Positions 8,727 through 17,417 of a DNA stretch of 64,000 bases are shown one piece after another (position 1 is the first letter of the stretch; each line of letters begins with the position of its first letter). The stretch covers positions 2,480,001-2,544,000 of the forward strand of contig NZ_AP018448.1 of assembly GCF_030294945.1 (NCBI RefSeq), read 5' to 3'. The DNA is from Streptomyces graminofaciens (GTDB lineage Bacteria > Actinomycetota > Actinomycetes > Streptomycetales > Streptomycetaceae). Both the position numbers and the translations under genes were made by a program. The notes under the pieces are model-generated. The model was not told the origin of the DNA. It made no database searches and saw nothing but the letters and a program-made list of their open reading frames with translations.

Positions 8727-9953
8727 TCATTTCGTACCGGCGTCTTCGTAGGCATCGGTGCCGGCGATGACCCCGGCGTCCACCAGTTGCTGGATGTCCT
8801 CGGCGCTGTAGCCGAGTTCGGCGAGGAGCGCGGGAGCGGACTCGCCCAGCCTCGGCGCCCCGCCTCGGGCGCGGGGCGCACCGTCGGCAACGACGGGTGT
8901 GTTCACGATGACCGGCTCGCCGTGGCGTTGCGGGTCCTTGGGGAAGATGCCGCGCACGCGAAACTGCGGATCGGCCACGACGGCGTCGATGGTGTTGACC
9001 GGCCCGCAGGGCACTCCGGCGTCCCGGAGCGCGGCCATCCAATGATCGCGCGGGGCAGTGATGAAGCGCTCTTGCAGAATGTCGGCCAGTTCTTTGCGAT
9101 GGCGGAACCGTTCGTACTCGGTCGCGAACCGCTCGTCACCGGACAGATCGATGCCCAGCACCGAGCACAGCCGCGGCCAGGAGCGGTCCACCGCGCCGAT
9201 GACGAGGGTCTGCCCGTCACCGCAGCCGAAGGCCTGGTACGGCGCTGCCAGGCGGTGCGCGGTGCCGAGCGGGCCGGGCACCTCTCCGGTGGCGACGTGG
9301 TCGGCGACCTCCCAGAGCGACCAGGCGGCCACCGTGTCGGCCAGCGCGATGTCCACGTATGAGCCTCCGCCCCCTGCCCGGGCACGTAGCAGGGCGGCGA
9401 GCACACCGATCGCGGCCCACATTCCGCTGCCGAGGTCGGACAGGGGGAAGCCGGCCTTGGCGAGACGGCCGTCGTCGGTGCCGGTAACACTCATCAGGCC
9501 GCCATAGGCCTGCGCGATCAGGTCGATGCCCTTGGCGTCCCGCATCGGCCCGAACTGACCGAACCCGGAGATGGAGCAGTAGACCAGGTCCGGACACTCG
9601 GCCCGCAGATCCTCGTAGCCCAGGCCCATCCGGGACATCGCGCCGACGCTGAAGTTCTCCACGAGGATGTCGCTGCGGCGGGCCAGGTCGATGACGATCT
9701 GTCGGCCGCCGGGGGACTTCAGGTCGACACCCAGGCTGCCCTTGTCACGATGAATGAGATCGAACGGCAGGGAGCGGCGGTCGGGACCCATCTTTCGCCG
9801 GCGCATACCGTCTCCGTCGACCGGCTCGATCTTGATCACCTCGGCGCCCAGATCGGAAAGGATCATGGTGCAGTACGGCCCCGCGAGGGCGCCCGTCACA
9901 TCGAGCACCCTGACGCCATCCAGAAACGGCGCCACTCTCGTCGTCCAGCCCAT
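8727..9953 (-). CDS. Family III CoA-transferase (CaiB/BaiF type)
   Basis: 408 aa. N-terminal GVRVLDVTGALAGPYCTMIL and LGAEVIKIEPV, and the catalytic Asp in KGIDLIAQAYGGLMSVTG, are diagnostic of formyl-CoA/succinyl-CoA type transferases and alpha-methylacyl-CoA racemases. It would move CoA between a donor thioester and a carboxylate from the pathway. First gene of the operon. Its promoter (TTGACG-N18-TAGCTT) and a GGTCC...GGACC palindrome lie just upstream and recur in front of the hydroxylase operon at 15120, linking it to the same regulon. Confidence 0.9.
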   Translation of the reverse strand: MGWTTRVAPFLDGVRVLDVTGALAGPYCTMILSDLGAEVIKIEPVDGDGMRRRKMGPDRRSLPFDLIHRDKGSLGVDLKSPGGRQIVIDLARRSDILVENFSVGAMSRMGLGYEDLRAECPDLVYCSISGFGQFGPMRDAKGIDLIAQAYGGLMSVTGTDDGRLAKAGFPLSDLGSGMWAAIGVLAALLRARAGGGGSYVDIALADTVAAWSLWEVADHVATGEVPGPLGTAHRLAAPYQAFGCGDGQTLVIGAVDRSWPRLCSVLGIDLSGDERFATEYERFRHRKELADILQERFITAPRDHWMAALRDAGVPCGPVNTIDAVVADPQFRVRGIFPKDPQRHGEPVIVNTPVVADGAPRARGGAPRLGESAPALLAELGYSAEDIQQLVDAGVIAGTDAYEDAGTK

Positions 9954-9973
9954 CGGCACTGCCCCTTCCCATC

Positions 9974-9990
9974 GGTCCGCATCGTGGACC
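9974..9990. promoter_or_regulatory. Candidate IclR operator GGTCCGCATCGTGGACC
   Basis: A 17-bp sequence with GGTCC/GGACC arms, located just downstream of the -10 element of the minus-strand promoter of the CoA-transferase operon. It differs at one base from the element at 17418-17434 before the IclR gene, and related copies lie at 15150-15186. The position over the early transcribed region fits repression. Binding by the IclR protein of 17489-18232 is inferred. Confidence 0.6.
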
Positions 9991-10016
9991 ACTGGACCGA
10001 ATAACGGCCTGATGGC

Positions 10017-10046
10017 AAGCTAGGTGATATTTCACCGGGGCGTCAA
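10017..10046 (-). promoter_or_regulatory. Promoter of the CoA-transferase operon
   Basis: On the minus strand TTGACG (10041-10046) is separated by 18 bp from TAGCTT (10017-10022). The same hexamers with the same spacing, and further flanking identity, occur before the FAD hydroxylase gene at 15193-15222. The spacer carries GGTGA-N4-TCACC, a small inverted repeat of unknown role. Confidence 0.6.
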
Positions 10047-10101
10047 GCAACGTCCCGCATACCTGTGAGCCGCCGGACTGGCAGGACGGAAGAGGTCTGA
10101 C

Positions 10102-10530
10102 ATGACAGCACCGGTCTCGTACGAAGCGGAAGCAGCATGTCGCCGCCTGGTGGTGGCTTTCGCCCATCACCTCGATCACCGGGAGTTCGACCGCGTGGCG
10201 GCTCTGTTCACCGACGACGGCGTCTGGGACAGGCACGGTGAGCGGTTGGAGGGCCCCGAGCAGATCCTCGCCCTGCTCGAGCAACGACCGCTCACCCAAC
10301 TCGAGCGACATGTGATGACCACCATCCACGTCACCCAGCTGTCGCCGGACGAATGCGCCTCGACCAGCTACGCGATGATCTTCCGCGCCGAGACGGCACC
10401 GGGTCGGCCGGCCGCAGTCCAAGGCCCGGTCGCCGTAGGCGATTTCCACGACCGGTTCCGGCTCACCGACAGCGGTTGGAAGCTCTCCTTCCGGACGTCG
10501 GAGCCAGTGTTCGTCATCCGACCCACATGA
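10102..10530 (+). CDS. NTF2/SnoaL-like small protein
   Basis: 142 aa. The start carries a helix with CRRLVVAFAHHLDHREFDRVAALFTDDGVWDRHGERL, the usual opening of a SnoaL-like cone fold, and the C-terminus has GDFHDRFRLTDSGWKLSFR. Members act as small isomerases, cyclases or accessory subunits of oxygenases. First gene of a plus-strand group with an SDR dehydrogenase, divergent from the CoA-transferase operon across a 148-bp region containing the shared operator. The substrate cannot be told. Confidence 0.75.
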   Translation: MTAPVSYEAEAACRRLVVAFAHHLDHREFDRVAALFTDDGVWDRHGERLEGPEQILALLEQRPLTQLERHVMTTIHVTQLSPDECASTSYAMIFRAETAPGRPAAVQGPVAVGDFHDRFRLTDSGWKLSFRTSEPVFVIRPT

Positions 10531-10613
10531 CACGGCGGAAGCCGGCCCCCACCCACTCCACCGAACAAACCTGACGTCGCGATCGGTCCTCCGCATCGCA
10601 GAGAAGGACGCCC

Positions 10614-11450
10614 ATGTCCACGCAACACCCCTTCGCCGGGCGCACACTCCTGATGTCCGGCGGCAGTCGCGGGATCGGCCTCGCGATCGCTGTCCGTGCC
10701 GCACGTGACGGCGCGAATGTCGCCTTCATCGCCAAGACCGACGCCCCCGACCCCCGGTTGCCGGGTACAATCCACACGGCGGCCGCGGAGATCGAAGCCG
10801 CCGGCGGCAACGCTCTCCCGATCGTCGGCGACATCCGCGACGACGACACCGTCTTCGACGCCGTGGCGAGAACTGCCGCCCGCTTCGGCGGGATAGACAT
10901 AGTCGTCAACAACGCCTCGGCGATCGCCCTCACCGGTGTCGGAGAGCTGCCCCTCAAGCGCTACGACCTGATACAGGACATCAACGCACGCGGCACCTTC
11001 GCCCTCACATCAGCCGCCCTGCCCTACCTCCTCAAGTCGTCGGCACCGCGAGTTCTCACCCTCTCGCCGCCGCTCAACCTCGACCGCCGCTGGCTGGCCC
11101 GGCATGCGCCGTACACCGTCAGCAAGTACGCGATGACCATGCTGACGCTCGGTGTGGCCGAACAGTATCGGGAGCAGGGCATCGCGGCCGGCTGTCTGTG
11201 GCCGCGGACCCTGGTGGCGACCGCCGCCGTGCGGAACGTCGTCGGCGGCGAGGACGGAATGCGGGCGTCCCGACGACCGGAGATCATGGCCGACGCGGCC
11301 GCGGCGATTCTCGCTCTCCCCGCATCCGAGAGCAATGGACAGTGCTACGTCGACGAGGAGGTGCTGCGTTCGGCCGGCGTCTTTGACCTGTCGTGCTACC
11401 TGCACGACGGTGCCACCGAGGAGAGCCTCGAAACAGACTTCTTCCTGTGA
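10614..11450 (+). CDS. Short-chain dehydrogenase/reductase (SDR)
   Basis: 278 aa. The cofactor motif SGGSRGIG near residues 15-22, NNAS after the fourth strand, and the active-site YTVSK give a classical SDR. The extended C-terminus and the IAKTD block after the first helix resemble HSDL2-type hydroxysteroid dehydrogenase-like proteins. Follows the NTF2-like gene by 83 bp. It probably oxidises or reduces an alcohol or ketone intermediate of the neighbouring CoA pathway. Confidence 0.88.
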   Translation: MSTQHPFAGRTLLMSGGSRGIGLAIAVRAARDGANVAFIAKTDAPDPRLPGTIHTAAAEIEAAGGNALPIVGDIRDDDTVFDAVARTAARFGGIDIVVNNASAIALTGVGELPLKRYDLIQDINARGTFALTSAALPYLLKSSAPRVLTLSPPLNLDRRWLARHAPYTVSKYAMTMLTLGVAEQYREQGIAAGCLWPRTLVATAAVRNVVGGEDGMRASRRPEIMADAAAAILALPASESNGQCYVDEEVLRSAGVFDLSCYLHDGATEESLETDFFL

Positions 11451-11518
11451 GCGAGCCCTTACAAGGCTCCAGCTCCAGTTCGATCTCATCGCTTCAGTAC
11501 CGGAAAGGGCTGTGAACC

Positions 11519-11791
11519 GTGACCACGCCAAGTACACCAGCGTCCAGCACCAGACCACCGTCCGCCATGCGCGTCTCGCTGACCTCCGGCCTCCTCGGCG
11601 GACTGATCGGGGCGGTGTTGAGCGCCCTCGTCAACTACGCGTTCGTCGGCGTGCCGGAGGGCGCGGCGGCCAACGCCGTGAATCACGCCGTGAGCGGCCT
11701 CATCAGCGGTTTCGCAGCCGGGTTCATCGGACTCCTGGTGCATCAGCGCAAAGCGTCCGCCGCGGCGGAGGCCAACTCGGCCGACCGGTAG
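11519..11791 (+). CDS. Small glycine-rich membrane protein
   Basis: 90 aa from a GTG start preceded by GGAAAGGG. Two hydrophobic, glycine-rich segments (about residues 22-45 and 58-76) separated by a short polar loop with GVPEGAAANAVNHA predict two membrane helices. The ends are Ser/Thr/Ala-rich. No family recognised. It follows the SDR gene by 68 bp and ends just before a strong convergent hairpin, so it belongs to the plus-strand group. Confidence 0.6.
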   Translation: MTTPSTPASSTRPPSAMRVSLTSGLLGGLIGAVLSALVNYAFVGVPEGAAANAVNHAVSGLISGFAAGFIGLLVHQRKASAAAEANSADR

Positions 11792-11820
11792 GGCGATCAC
11801 CGCCACCGGAGGTCAGGGAA

Positions 11821-11864
11821 CCGACGTCATGCGGGTCAGCCGCGCAGGACCCGCATGACGTCGG
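11821..11864. terminator. Bidirectional terminator hairpin overlapping a stop codon
   Basis: Perfect 17-bp arms: CCGACGTCATGCGGGTC (11821-11837) and its complement at 11848-11864, with a 10-base loop. It sits between convergent genes and includes the last codons and stop of the luciferase-like gene on the minus strand, so that protein's C-terminal codons double as the hairpin arm. Confidence 0.7.
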
Positions 11865-12717
11865 TGATGACGGCGATCTGCTCGTCCGGGGTGCCGCCGA
11901 CGATGCGGTTGCCGAGCCCGAGGTAGGTGGCGCCGGATTCGGCCCATTCCTCCATGACGGTACGCCACTGTTGCCCGGGAACAGCCTGGGTGAGCAGGCG
12001 GGCCTCGAGTCCGACGGCGGCCGCGGGCCGGCCTGCGTCGCGCACGTGGGTCCGAAGACGGGCAACCACCTCGCGGGCCTTGGCGGGGTCGAGGCCGAGC
12101 GGGGCGAACATCTTGTAACCGTCGGCGAATCGCGCGATGCGGCGCAGGGCTCTGTCGGTGGGGACTCCGCCACTGGCCATGCTGCCCGCGCCCATCCAGA
12201 CGGGGATGCGGCGTGTGGGCCGGGGGTGGATGCCCGCACCGTCGAGGTCGTGGAACTCGCCGGAGTAGTTCACACTGGGCTCACTCCACAGCAGACGCAT
12301 GACCTCGATCTGCTCCTCCAGGCGGGCGCCGCGGCGGCGGGGGTCCTGGCCGAGGAGAGCGACCTCACGGTCGTTCCAGCCGAGCGACACAGCCAGACGC
12401 AGCCGTCCACCCGACATCAGGTCGACCTCGGCGGCCTGTTTGGCGGCGAGGACCGTGGGCCGCAGGGGCAACAACAGCATCGAGGTGGTGATCTCGATGC
12501 GACTCGTGACGCCCGCCAGATAGGCGGCGAGGGTCATGGTCTCGTGCCACGGGTCGTCAAAGGCGAAGCCCGGCGGAAAGGGACTGTCGGTCGTGGCCGC
12601 CACGTGCTCGGAGAAGCTGAGGGTGTCGTAGCCCAGCTCCTCCGCGGCCTGGGCGAAGTCACGGATCGCCGACGGATCCTCGAAGTACGGCAGGTCACAC
12701 CCGAGCCGGATGGTCAT
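11836..12717 (-). CDS. Luciferase-like (LLM) oxidoreductase, F420 or flavin dependent
   Basis: 293 aa TIM-barrel protein. LGCDLPYFEDP at the start, EELGYDTLSFSEHV, DLMSGGRLRLAVSLGWN and a C-terminal GATYLGLG mark the LLM family; the general form resembles F420-dependent enzymes of actinobacteria. The ATG at 12717 overlaps the flavin reductase stop (ATGA), so the two are translationally coupled. Last gene of the operon begun by the FAD hydroxylase at 15120. With a flavin reductase directly upstream, an FMNH2-dependent monooxygenase role is also possible. Confidence 0.85.
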   Translation of the reverse strand: MTIRLGCDLPYFEDPSAIRDFAQAAEELGYDTLSFSEHVAATTDSPFPPGFAFDDPWHETMTLAAYLAGVTSRIEITTSMLLLPLRPTVLAAKQAAEVDLMSGGRLRLAVSLGWNDREVALLGQDPRRRGARLEEQIEVMRLLWSEPSVNYSGEFHDLDGAGIHPRPTRRIPVWMGAGSMASGGVPTDRALRRIARFADGYKMFAPLGLDPAKAREVVARLRTHVRDAGRPAAAVGLEARLLTQAVPGQQWRTVMEEWAESGATYLGLGNRIVGGTPDEQIAVITDVMRVLRG

Positions 12718-13298
12718 GCCGACCGCTCTTCCAGCACGGCATGGGTGCCGAACTCACGCCGGTGATAGGTGAGCGGCGCTCCGTCCCGGCTCGAGGCCGC
12801 GACCACCCTCCCCATCACCACGAGATGGTCACCGCCATCGACGAACCGTGTCACCTCACAGGCGAGCCAGCCGGTGACGCCCTGCAGACGAGGCAGTCCG
12901 GTGTCGACCTGCCAGGGCACGCCCGCGAATTTGTCGGCTCCCTTGCCGGCGAACCTTATCGCCAGCTCTCCCTGATCGGCGCCCAGCACGTTCAGGCCGA
13001 ATCGTCTCTTCTGCTGCAGCAGCGACAGCAGCGTGGAGTTGCGGTCCAGGGCGACCAGGACCATCGGCGGTTCCAGGGACAGTGCCGAGAAGGCGCTGAC
13101 CGTGGTGCCGTGAGGTCGGCCTTGACTGAAGGTGGTCACTACGGAAACCGGCGTGCACACCGAACCCATGACTCGGCGGAAGAGTTCGCCGGGAACGTAT
13201 CCAGGGGCCGGTGGCGACGCCGGAGGTGGAAAATCGCTGGCATTCACAGGCACCGCCTTTGTCGAGAGGGCCGGACGCCGATGCAGGTGTGCCGTCAT
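12714..13298 (-). CDS. Flavin reductase (HpaC-like)
   Basis: 194 aa. FRRVMGSVCTPVSVVTT, GTTVSAFSALSLEPPMVLVAL and RFGLNVLGADQ are the FMN-binding blocks of the flavin-reductase-like domain. It would supply FMNH2 or FADH2 to a two-component monooxygenase; both luciferase-like proteins (11836-12717 and 15393-16502) are candidates. The ATG at 13298 has AGGAG only 3 bp away, so a GTG at 13247 with AAAGG upstream may be the real start, shortening the poorly conserved N-terminus by 17 residues. Confidence 0.88.
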   Translation of the reverse strand: MTAHLHRRPALSTKAVPVNASDFPPPASPPAPGYVPGELFRRVMGSVCTPVSVVTTFSQGRPHGTTVSAFSALSLEPPMVLVALDRNSTLLSLLQQKRRFGLNVLGADQGELAIRFAGKGADKFAGVPWQVDTGLPRLQGVTGWLACEVTRFVDGGDHLVVMGRVVAASSRDGAPLTYHRREFGTHAVLEERSA

Positions 13299-13353
13299 CG
13301 GCTCCTGATATTTCAGCTATGAAGATCGCGATTCAGTACGTGATCACGTGGCA

Positions 13354-15120
13354 TCAAGGACTCGGCTTGCCCAAAACGGAGGCGATGACGCCGCGCAGTG
13401 TGGCCGCCGGATCGTCCACAAGGCCCCGCGAGCGCCATGCCACGTGGCGGTCAGGGCGGACCAGAAGGCAGCCGTCGTCGTCGAACTCCCGGATCCTGGT
13501 CCACTCCCCCAGGACATCGTCGTACTCGGCACGCAAGCCGATCGTCCGGGCGTCGACCGCGATGCCGGTCTCGCGCGAGATCGCCGCCACCGCCTCGGTC
13601 CACGCCTGACCACCGACCCCGGTGAGCACGGTGAACCGGCCGTGCCCGACGAGGTCGAGGGTCGAGACATGCCCGGTGCCATGCTGGAGCCAGACGTGGG
13701 GCAGGTGGGCCCCTGGGTGCGTGGTCGGGTGGTAGAAGAGCTCGGGATCCCTTGTGTACTCGGGGAATGGCGTTCCGTCGTCGACCACGGCGCTGGAGGT
13801 GTAACGCTGCCCCAACTCCACTCCGTGGCAGTTGAGTTGCCAATCGACCAAGGGGAGCGCATTCAGCACAGCGGCTCGGCGGGTCTCACCAGCCTTGCCG
13901 GGGGCGAAAAGCTCGTCGACAGCGGCCCATCCTTGCTCGGCGGTCTGCCCGGGAGCCACCCCAAGGGCTTCGGCGAGCGGTTGGAGATCCTGGATGCTCT
14001 TGATCGCCCGGTCGATCACCTGACGTCCTACCGGCTTGCGTTCGTCGTGGTAGGAGTCGAGCAACGAAGGACCGGCATGTCCGCGCAGCACATGGGCGAG
14101 CTTCCAGGCGAGGTTGTATGAGTCCTGGATCGAGGTGTTGCTCCCGAGCCCGTTCGCCGGCGGATGCCGGTGCGCCGCGTCACCGGCCAGGAAGACCCGG
14201 CCCTTGCGGTACCGCTCGGCCACCAACTGGTTGATGTCCCACTGCCCGATGTGCTTGATCGTGAAGTCGACGTCGGGATCCCCGATCCCGGCCCGGACGA
14301 GCTCGGCGACGGCCTGGTCCGAAGTGTCGGCGGGCAGCATGTCATGCATCAGGAACAGGGCGTTCCACTCTGTGTGCGGCACCACCGCGGTCCAGGGGCT
14401 CACCGCCACATTGGTCCCGGGGGGCGAGACCCAGAACAGCGCGCCGGGTCGATGCTCGACGAACCTGGACAGGTCCGCTTCGATCCAGACCGTGAAGGCG
14501 GACCCGATGGCGGTCGCGCCCTCCATGGAGAACCCGAGGCTGCGGGCGACCGTGCTGTTCCCGCCGTCGGCACCGATCGCGTAGCGCGCCTCGATGTCGT
14601 ACTCCACTCCGTCGTCGCGGCGCCGGACTCTGGCCCGCACACGCTCGTCGTCCTGCGTCATGTCGACGAGTTCGGTGTTGAACCGTATGTCGGCCTCGCG
14701 CTCCCGCGCCGCGGCCAGAATTGCCGGCTCCAGCACGGTCTGCGGCGCGTTGCACATCTCGCACGGACTCGCCGCCTCATAGTCGGCACGCCGGTCCTGC
14801 CCCTGCCCCCAGGACATCATGCGCGCCAGTTCGACCCCGGCGAACGAGGTCGCCCACACATTGGTACCCATCAACTCGGCGGGCATCGCGATCTCACGCA
14901 GGCGGTCCTCGATGCCCAGGTCGCGCAGCACTTCCACGGTCCGCTGATTGGTGATGTGAGCGCGCGGGGTGTGCGCCGTCGACCCGTACTTGGTCAGCGT
15001 GATCGCACTGACGCCGTACTCGGCCAGGAAAGCGGCCGCGGTCAAGCCGGCCGGCCCCGCGCCGACCACGAGTACGTCGGTGTGCACCACACCGCCTGCA
15101 GCGCCGCTGTCATGTGTCAT
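13354..15120 (-). CDS. FAD-dependent aromatic hydroxylase (phenol hydroxylase / TfdB-like)
   Basis: 588 aa group A flavoprotein monooxygenase. FAD-binding GAGPAGLTAA at about 21-30, the GADGGNS motif, and GRVFLAGDAAHRHPP followed by NGLGSNTSIQDSYNLAWKLA are present; the NGLGSNTSIQD block is typical of 2,4-dichlorophenol 6-monooxygenase relatives. A C-terminal thioredoxin-like domain follows (about 440-588). It would ortho-hydroxylate a phenolic or hydroxy-heterocyclic ring with NAD(P)H and O2. ATG at 15120 after GAGGAG. First gene of the operon, with a promoter and two operator copies upstream. Confidence 0.9.
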   Translation of the reverse strand: MTHDSGAAGGVVHTDVLVVGAGPAGLTAAAFLAEYGVSAITLTKYGSTAHTPRAHITNQRTVEVLRDLGIEDRLREIAMPAELMGTNVWATSFAGVELARMMSWGQGQDRRADYEAASPCEMCNAPQTVLEPAILAAAREREADIRFNTELVDMTQDDERVRARVRRRDDGVEYDIEARYAIGADGGNSTVARSLGFSMEGATAIGSAFTVWIEADLSRFVEHRPGALFWVSPPGTNVAVSPWTAVVPHTEWNALFLMHDMLPADTSDQAVAELVRAGIGDPDVDFTIKHIGQWDINQLVAERYRKGRVFLAGDAAHRHPPANGLGSNTSIQDSYNLAWKLAHVLRGHAGPSLLDSYHDERKPVGRQVIDRAIKSIQDLQPLAEALGVAPGQTAEQGWAAVDELFAPGKAGETRRAAVLNALPLVDWQLNCHGVELGQRYTSSAVVDDGTPFPEYTRDPELFYHPTTHPGAHLPHVWLQHGTGHVSTLDLVGHGRFTVLTGVGGQAWTEAVAAISRETGIAVDARTIGLRAEYDDVLGEWTRIREFDDDGCLLVRPDRHVAWRSRGLVDDPAATLRGVIASVLGKPSP

Positions 15121-15149
15121 AGCCGCTCCTCATCCAGTACTGCCACGGT

Positions 15150-15186
15150 GATCCGCATTTCGGACCATCGGACCGCCATACGGACC
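15150..15186. promoter_or_regulatory. Two degenerate IclR-type operator copies
   Basis: GATCCGCATTTCGGACC at 15150-15166 (13 of 17 bases as in the 9974 copy) and, on the minus strand, GGTCCGTATGGCGGTCC at 15170-15186 (14 of 17 as in the 17418 copy). They lie between the -10 element at 15193-15198 and the hydroxylase start, in the same relative place as the copy before the CoA-transferase. Confidence 0.55.
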
Positions 15187-15192
15187 ACTGGC

Positions 15193-15222
15193 AAGCTAAG
15201 TCAGCGCTCAGCGGAGCGTCAA
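15193..15222 (-). promoter_or_regulatory. Promoter of the FAD hydroxylase operon
   Basis: Minus strand TTGACG (15217-15222), 18-bp spacer, TAGCTT (15193-15198), identical in hexamers and spacing to the promoter at 10017-10046. Confidence 0.6.
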
Positions 15223-15263
15223 GCCGCTCGACAGCCTGGAGTCGTTGAAATTTGCCGCACCGG

Positions 15264-15297
15264 TTGACGCATGTAATGCCTCATACGATAGTTCGTA
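15264..15297 (+). promoter_or_regulatory. Promoter with inverted repeat before the LLM monooxygenase
   Basis: TTGACG (15264-15269), 17-bp spacer, GATAGT (15287-15292). The -10 region is overlapped by the inverted repeat TACGA-TAGT-TCGTA (15284-15297), a candidate operator different from the GGTCC element. Confidence 0.45.
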
Positions 15298-15392
15298 ACA
15301 TCTCACAGCGGCCAGTCTCATAGCTCAGGCCGCCGTCACACGGGTGCCGCACCGGCCCCGACCCCGATGTCTTCCATGAAGGGGTTCCGCAC

Positions 15393-16502
15393 ATGAAGGT
15401 CGAACTCTTCACACCGGTCGCGTACTACGGCGATCTCGACGCGTACGAGACGTGGCCCTTGCGACCGCGGTGGTACAAGAGCGAGCACGGCATGCAATCC
15501 ATGCAGTTCGGTTTCGAGCAGATGGAAGCGGCCTACGAGGGCGGGTTCGACTCGCTCAACCTCGCCGAGCACCACTACACGTCCCAGTTGACCCCGGTCC
15601 CCCACCTGTTCGCCGCGGCACTGGGTGAGCGGTTGCCCGATGCCCAGATCGCGGTCAACGGCACCGACCTCCCGCTGCACAATCCGATCATGGTCGCCGA
15701 GCAGTACGCCATGCTCGACAACCTGCTCGGCGGCCGACTGCGGTTCGCCTTGTTGCGCGGAACTCCCAACGAGTACATGACCTACGGCACCAACCCCTGG
15801 GAGGCTCGGGAGAAGTTCGAGGAAGGAGTCGAATTGGTCATCCGAGCCCTGACCGAGCCCGAGCCGTTCGGCTGGGAGGGCAAGTACTTCCGTTCCCGCA
15901 ACATCGCGCTGTTCCCACAGCCGGTGCAGAAACCCCACCCGAGGATCCTCCTGTCGGCCAACAGCGTCGCCTCCGCGCGCTTCGCCGGCAGGATGCGCTG
16001 CGACGCTGGCATCAGCTTCATGGCGCCGGAGAAGTGCGGGGAAGTCGTGGCCGCCTACCGTGAAGCAGCCGCCGAGGCCGGCTGGGCACCGACCGCAGAC
16101 AACATCCTCTACCGGCAGTTCGCCTACATCGCCGAGACCGACGAGCAGGCTCGCGAGGACACCGCCGACAAGTGGCCGCAGGGCAAAGGACTGTTCGCCA
16201 CCGACAACCTCGACCAGCTGATCGCGATGGCCACGGCGGGCGCGGCCCTGGCCGGCGCTCCCAAGGGGGCACCTCTGGATCCCTCGATGGCGCCCAAGTT
16301 CGGCGAGCCCTTCCTCGGCAGCCCCGAGACCGTACTGGCGCAGATCCGTGAGGCGGAGCGGCACATCGGAATGGGCCGCGTCGAGTTCGCCATCGTGCCG
16401 CCGAGCAACTGCCTCAGCCACGAACAGGTGATCCGCTGCATCAAACTCATCGGCCGGGAACTCATCCCGGCCCTTCACGCCGACGCGCCTGCCGCCGCCT
16501 GA
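15393..16502 (+). CDS. Luciferase-like flavin-dependent monooxygenase
   Basis: 369 aa. Bacterial-luciferase-family TIM barrel with NLAEHHYT at about residue 54, QIAVNGTDLPLHNPIMVAEQ, YAMLDNLLGGRLRFALLRGT and LGSPETVLAQIRE. Such proteins use FMNH2 from a separate reductase to cleave or oxidise C-C, C-N or C-S bonds; some open N-heterocyclic rings. The flavin reductase at 12714-13298 is the obvious partner. Followed 18 bp later by an alpha/beta hydrolase in the same transcript. Confidence 0.88.
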   Translation: MKVELFTPVAYYGDLDAYETWPLRPRWYKSEHGMQSMQFGFEQMEAAYEGGFDSLNLAEHHYTSQLTPVPHLFAAALGERLPDAQIAVNGTDLPLHNPIMVAEQYAMLDNLLGGRLRFALLRGTPNEYMTYGTNPWEAREKFEEGVELVIRALTEPEPFGWEGKYFRSRNIALFPQPVQKPHPRILLSANSVASARFAGRMRCDAGISFMAPEKCGEVVAAYREAAAEAGWAPTADNILYRQFAYIAETDEQAREDTADKWPQGKGLFATDNLDQLIAMATAGAALAGAPKGAPLDPSMAPKFGEPFLGSPETVLAQIREAERHIGMGRVEFAIVPPSNCLSHEQVIRCIKLIGRELIPALHADAPAAA

Positions 16503-16520
16503 CCGACAGAGGAGCCCACG

Positions 16521-17339
16521 ATGACAACCACACCCACCGTGCCCGGCGCCGCCTTCACTGAGCACGCGGTCGAGGCCGACGGATTCACCATCCGGTACTT
16601 CGAGACAGGCGAAGGCGATGCCCTGGTCGTGCTCCACGGCGCCGGCGGCCCGGTGTTCTCCCCGGCGCTGGACATCCTCGCCGACCGCTACCGGGTGATC
16701 CTCTTCGAGATGCCCGGCTTCGGCGAGCAGCCCAACGACCGCCACCAGTCGCTCGCCGAGATGGCCGCCACGATCGACGCGGCGACACGGGCACTCGGCC
16801 TGGAGTTCTACCACCTGCTCGGCACCTCCTTCGGCGGTGCCGTGGCCACGCACCTCGCGCTGAACCACTCGGAGCGGCTGGCCTCCCTCGTACTCGAAGC
16901 CCCGGCGACCTTCCGTGTCGGCAGCACCCCACCCGGGCCGCATCTGGCACCGGACGAGATGCGCCGCATGTTCCGCAGGCACCCCGAGCGGGTCCCGGCG
17001 TGGCAACCGCCGGACCCCTCGGCGGCGGCCCGGGTGTGGCCGCTGGTCGGACGACTGCTGGCGGAGACTCCGGAGTACGACGAGCAACTCGTGGCACGCC
17101 TGTCCACGTGCCAGGTCCGCACGCTCGTCGTGTTCGGGGACTACGACGGCGTGACCCCATCCGACAACGGGCGCGTCTTCCGGCGCCACATGCCGAACAG
17201 CCACTTTGTGCTCGTCCATGACGCGGCGCACGACATCCAGGCGGACCGGCCCGAAGCCTTCGCCGACGTCGTCGGCGACTTCCTCACCCGCGGATGGTCG
17301 TTCGCCCTCCCCGAGGAGTCCACTCTCATCAACCCCTGA
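16521..17339 (+). CDS. Alpha/beta hydrolase (MhpC / C-C bond hydrolase-like)
   Basis: 272 aa. Oxyanion segment LHGAGGP, nucleophile elbow GTSFGG, acid in VFGDYDGVTP and base in DAAHDIQADRP complete the Ser-Asp-His triad. The size and layout match meta-cleavage product hydrolases and related enol-lactone or amide hydrolases. Cotranscribed with the LLM monooxygenase, so it probably hydrolyses the oxygenated or opened-ring product. A very strong terminator follows. Confidence 0.88.
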   Translation: MTTTPTVPGAAFTEHAVEADGFTIRYFETGEGDALVVLHGAGGPVFSPALDILADRYRVILFEMPGFGEQPNDRHQSLAEMAATIDAATRALGLEFYHLLGTSFGGAVATHLALNHSERLASLVLEAPATFRVGSTPPGPHLAPDEMRRMFRRHPERVPAWQPPDPSAAARVWPLVGRLLAETPEYDEQLVARLSTCQVRTLVVFGDYDGVTPSDNGRVFRRHMPNSHFVLVHDAAHDIQADRPEAFADVVGDFLTRGWSFALPEESTLINP

Positions 17340-17360
17340 GAGCGAAGAGGACGCAGAGCG

Positions 17361-17401
17361 CCTGCCCCCTTGCCCGACCGCCGGTCGGGCAAGGGGGCAG
17401 G
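17361..17401 (+). terminator. Strong hairpin terminator after the alpha/beta hydrolase
   Basis: Perfect 19-bp arms, CCTGCCCCCTTGCCCGACC (17361-17379) and its complement (17383-17401), with a 3-base loop. No U-tract, as is common in high-GC actinomycetes. Confidence 0.8.
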
Positions 17402-17417
17402 CTGCGTCGGCGCACTC

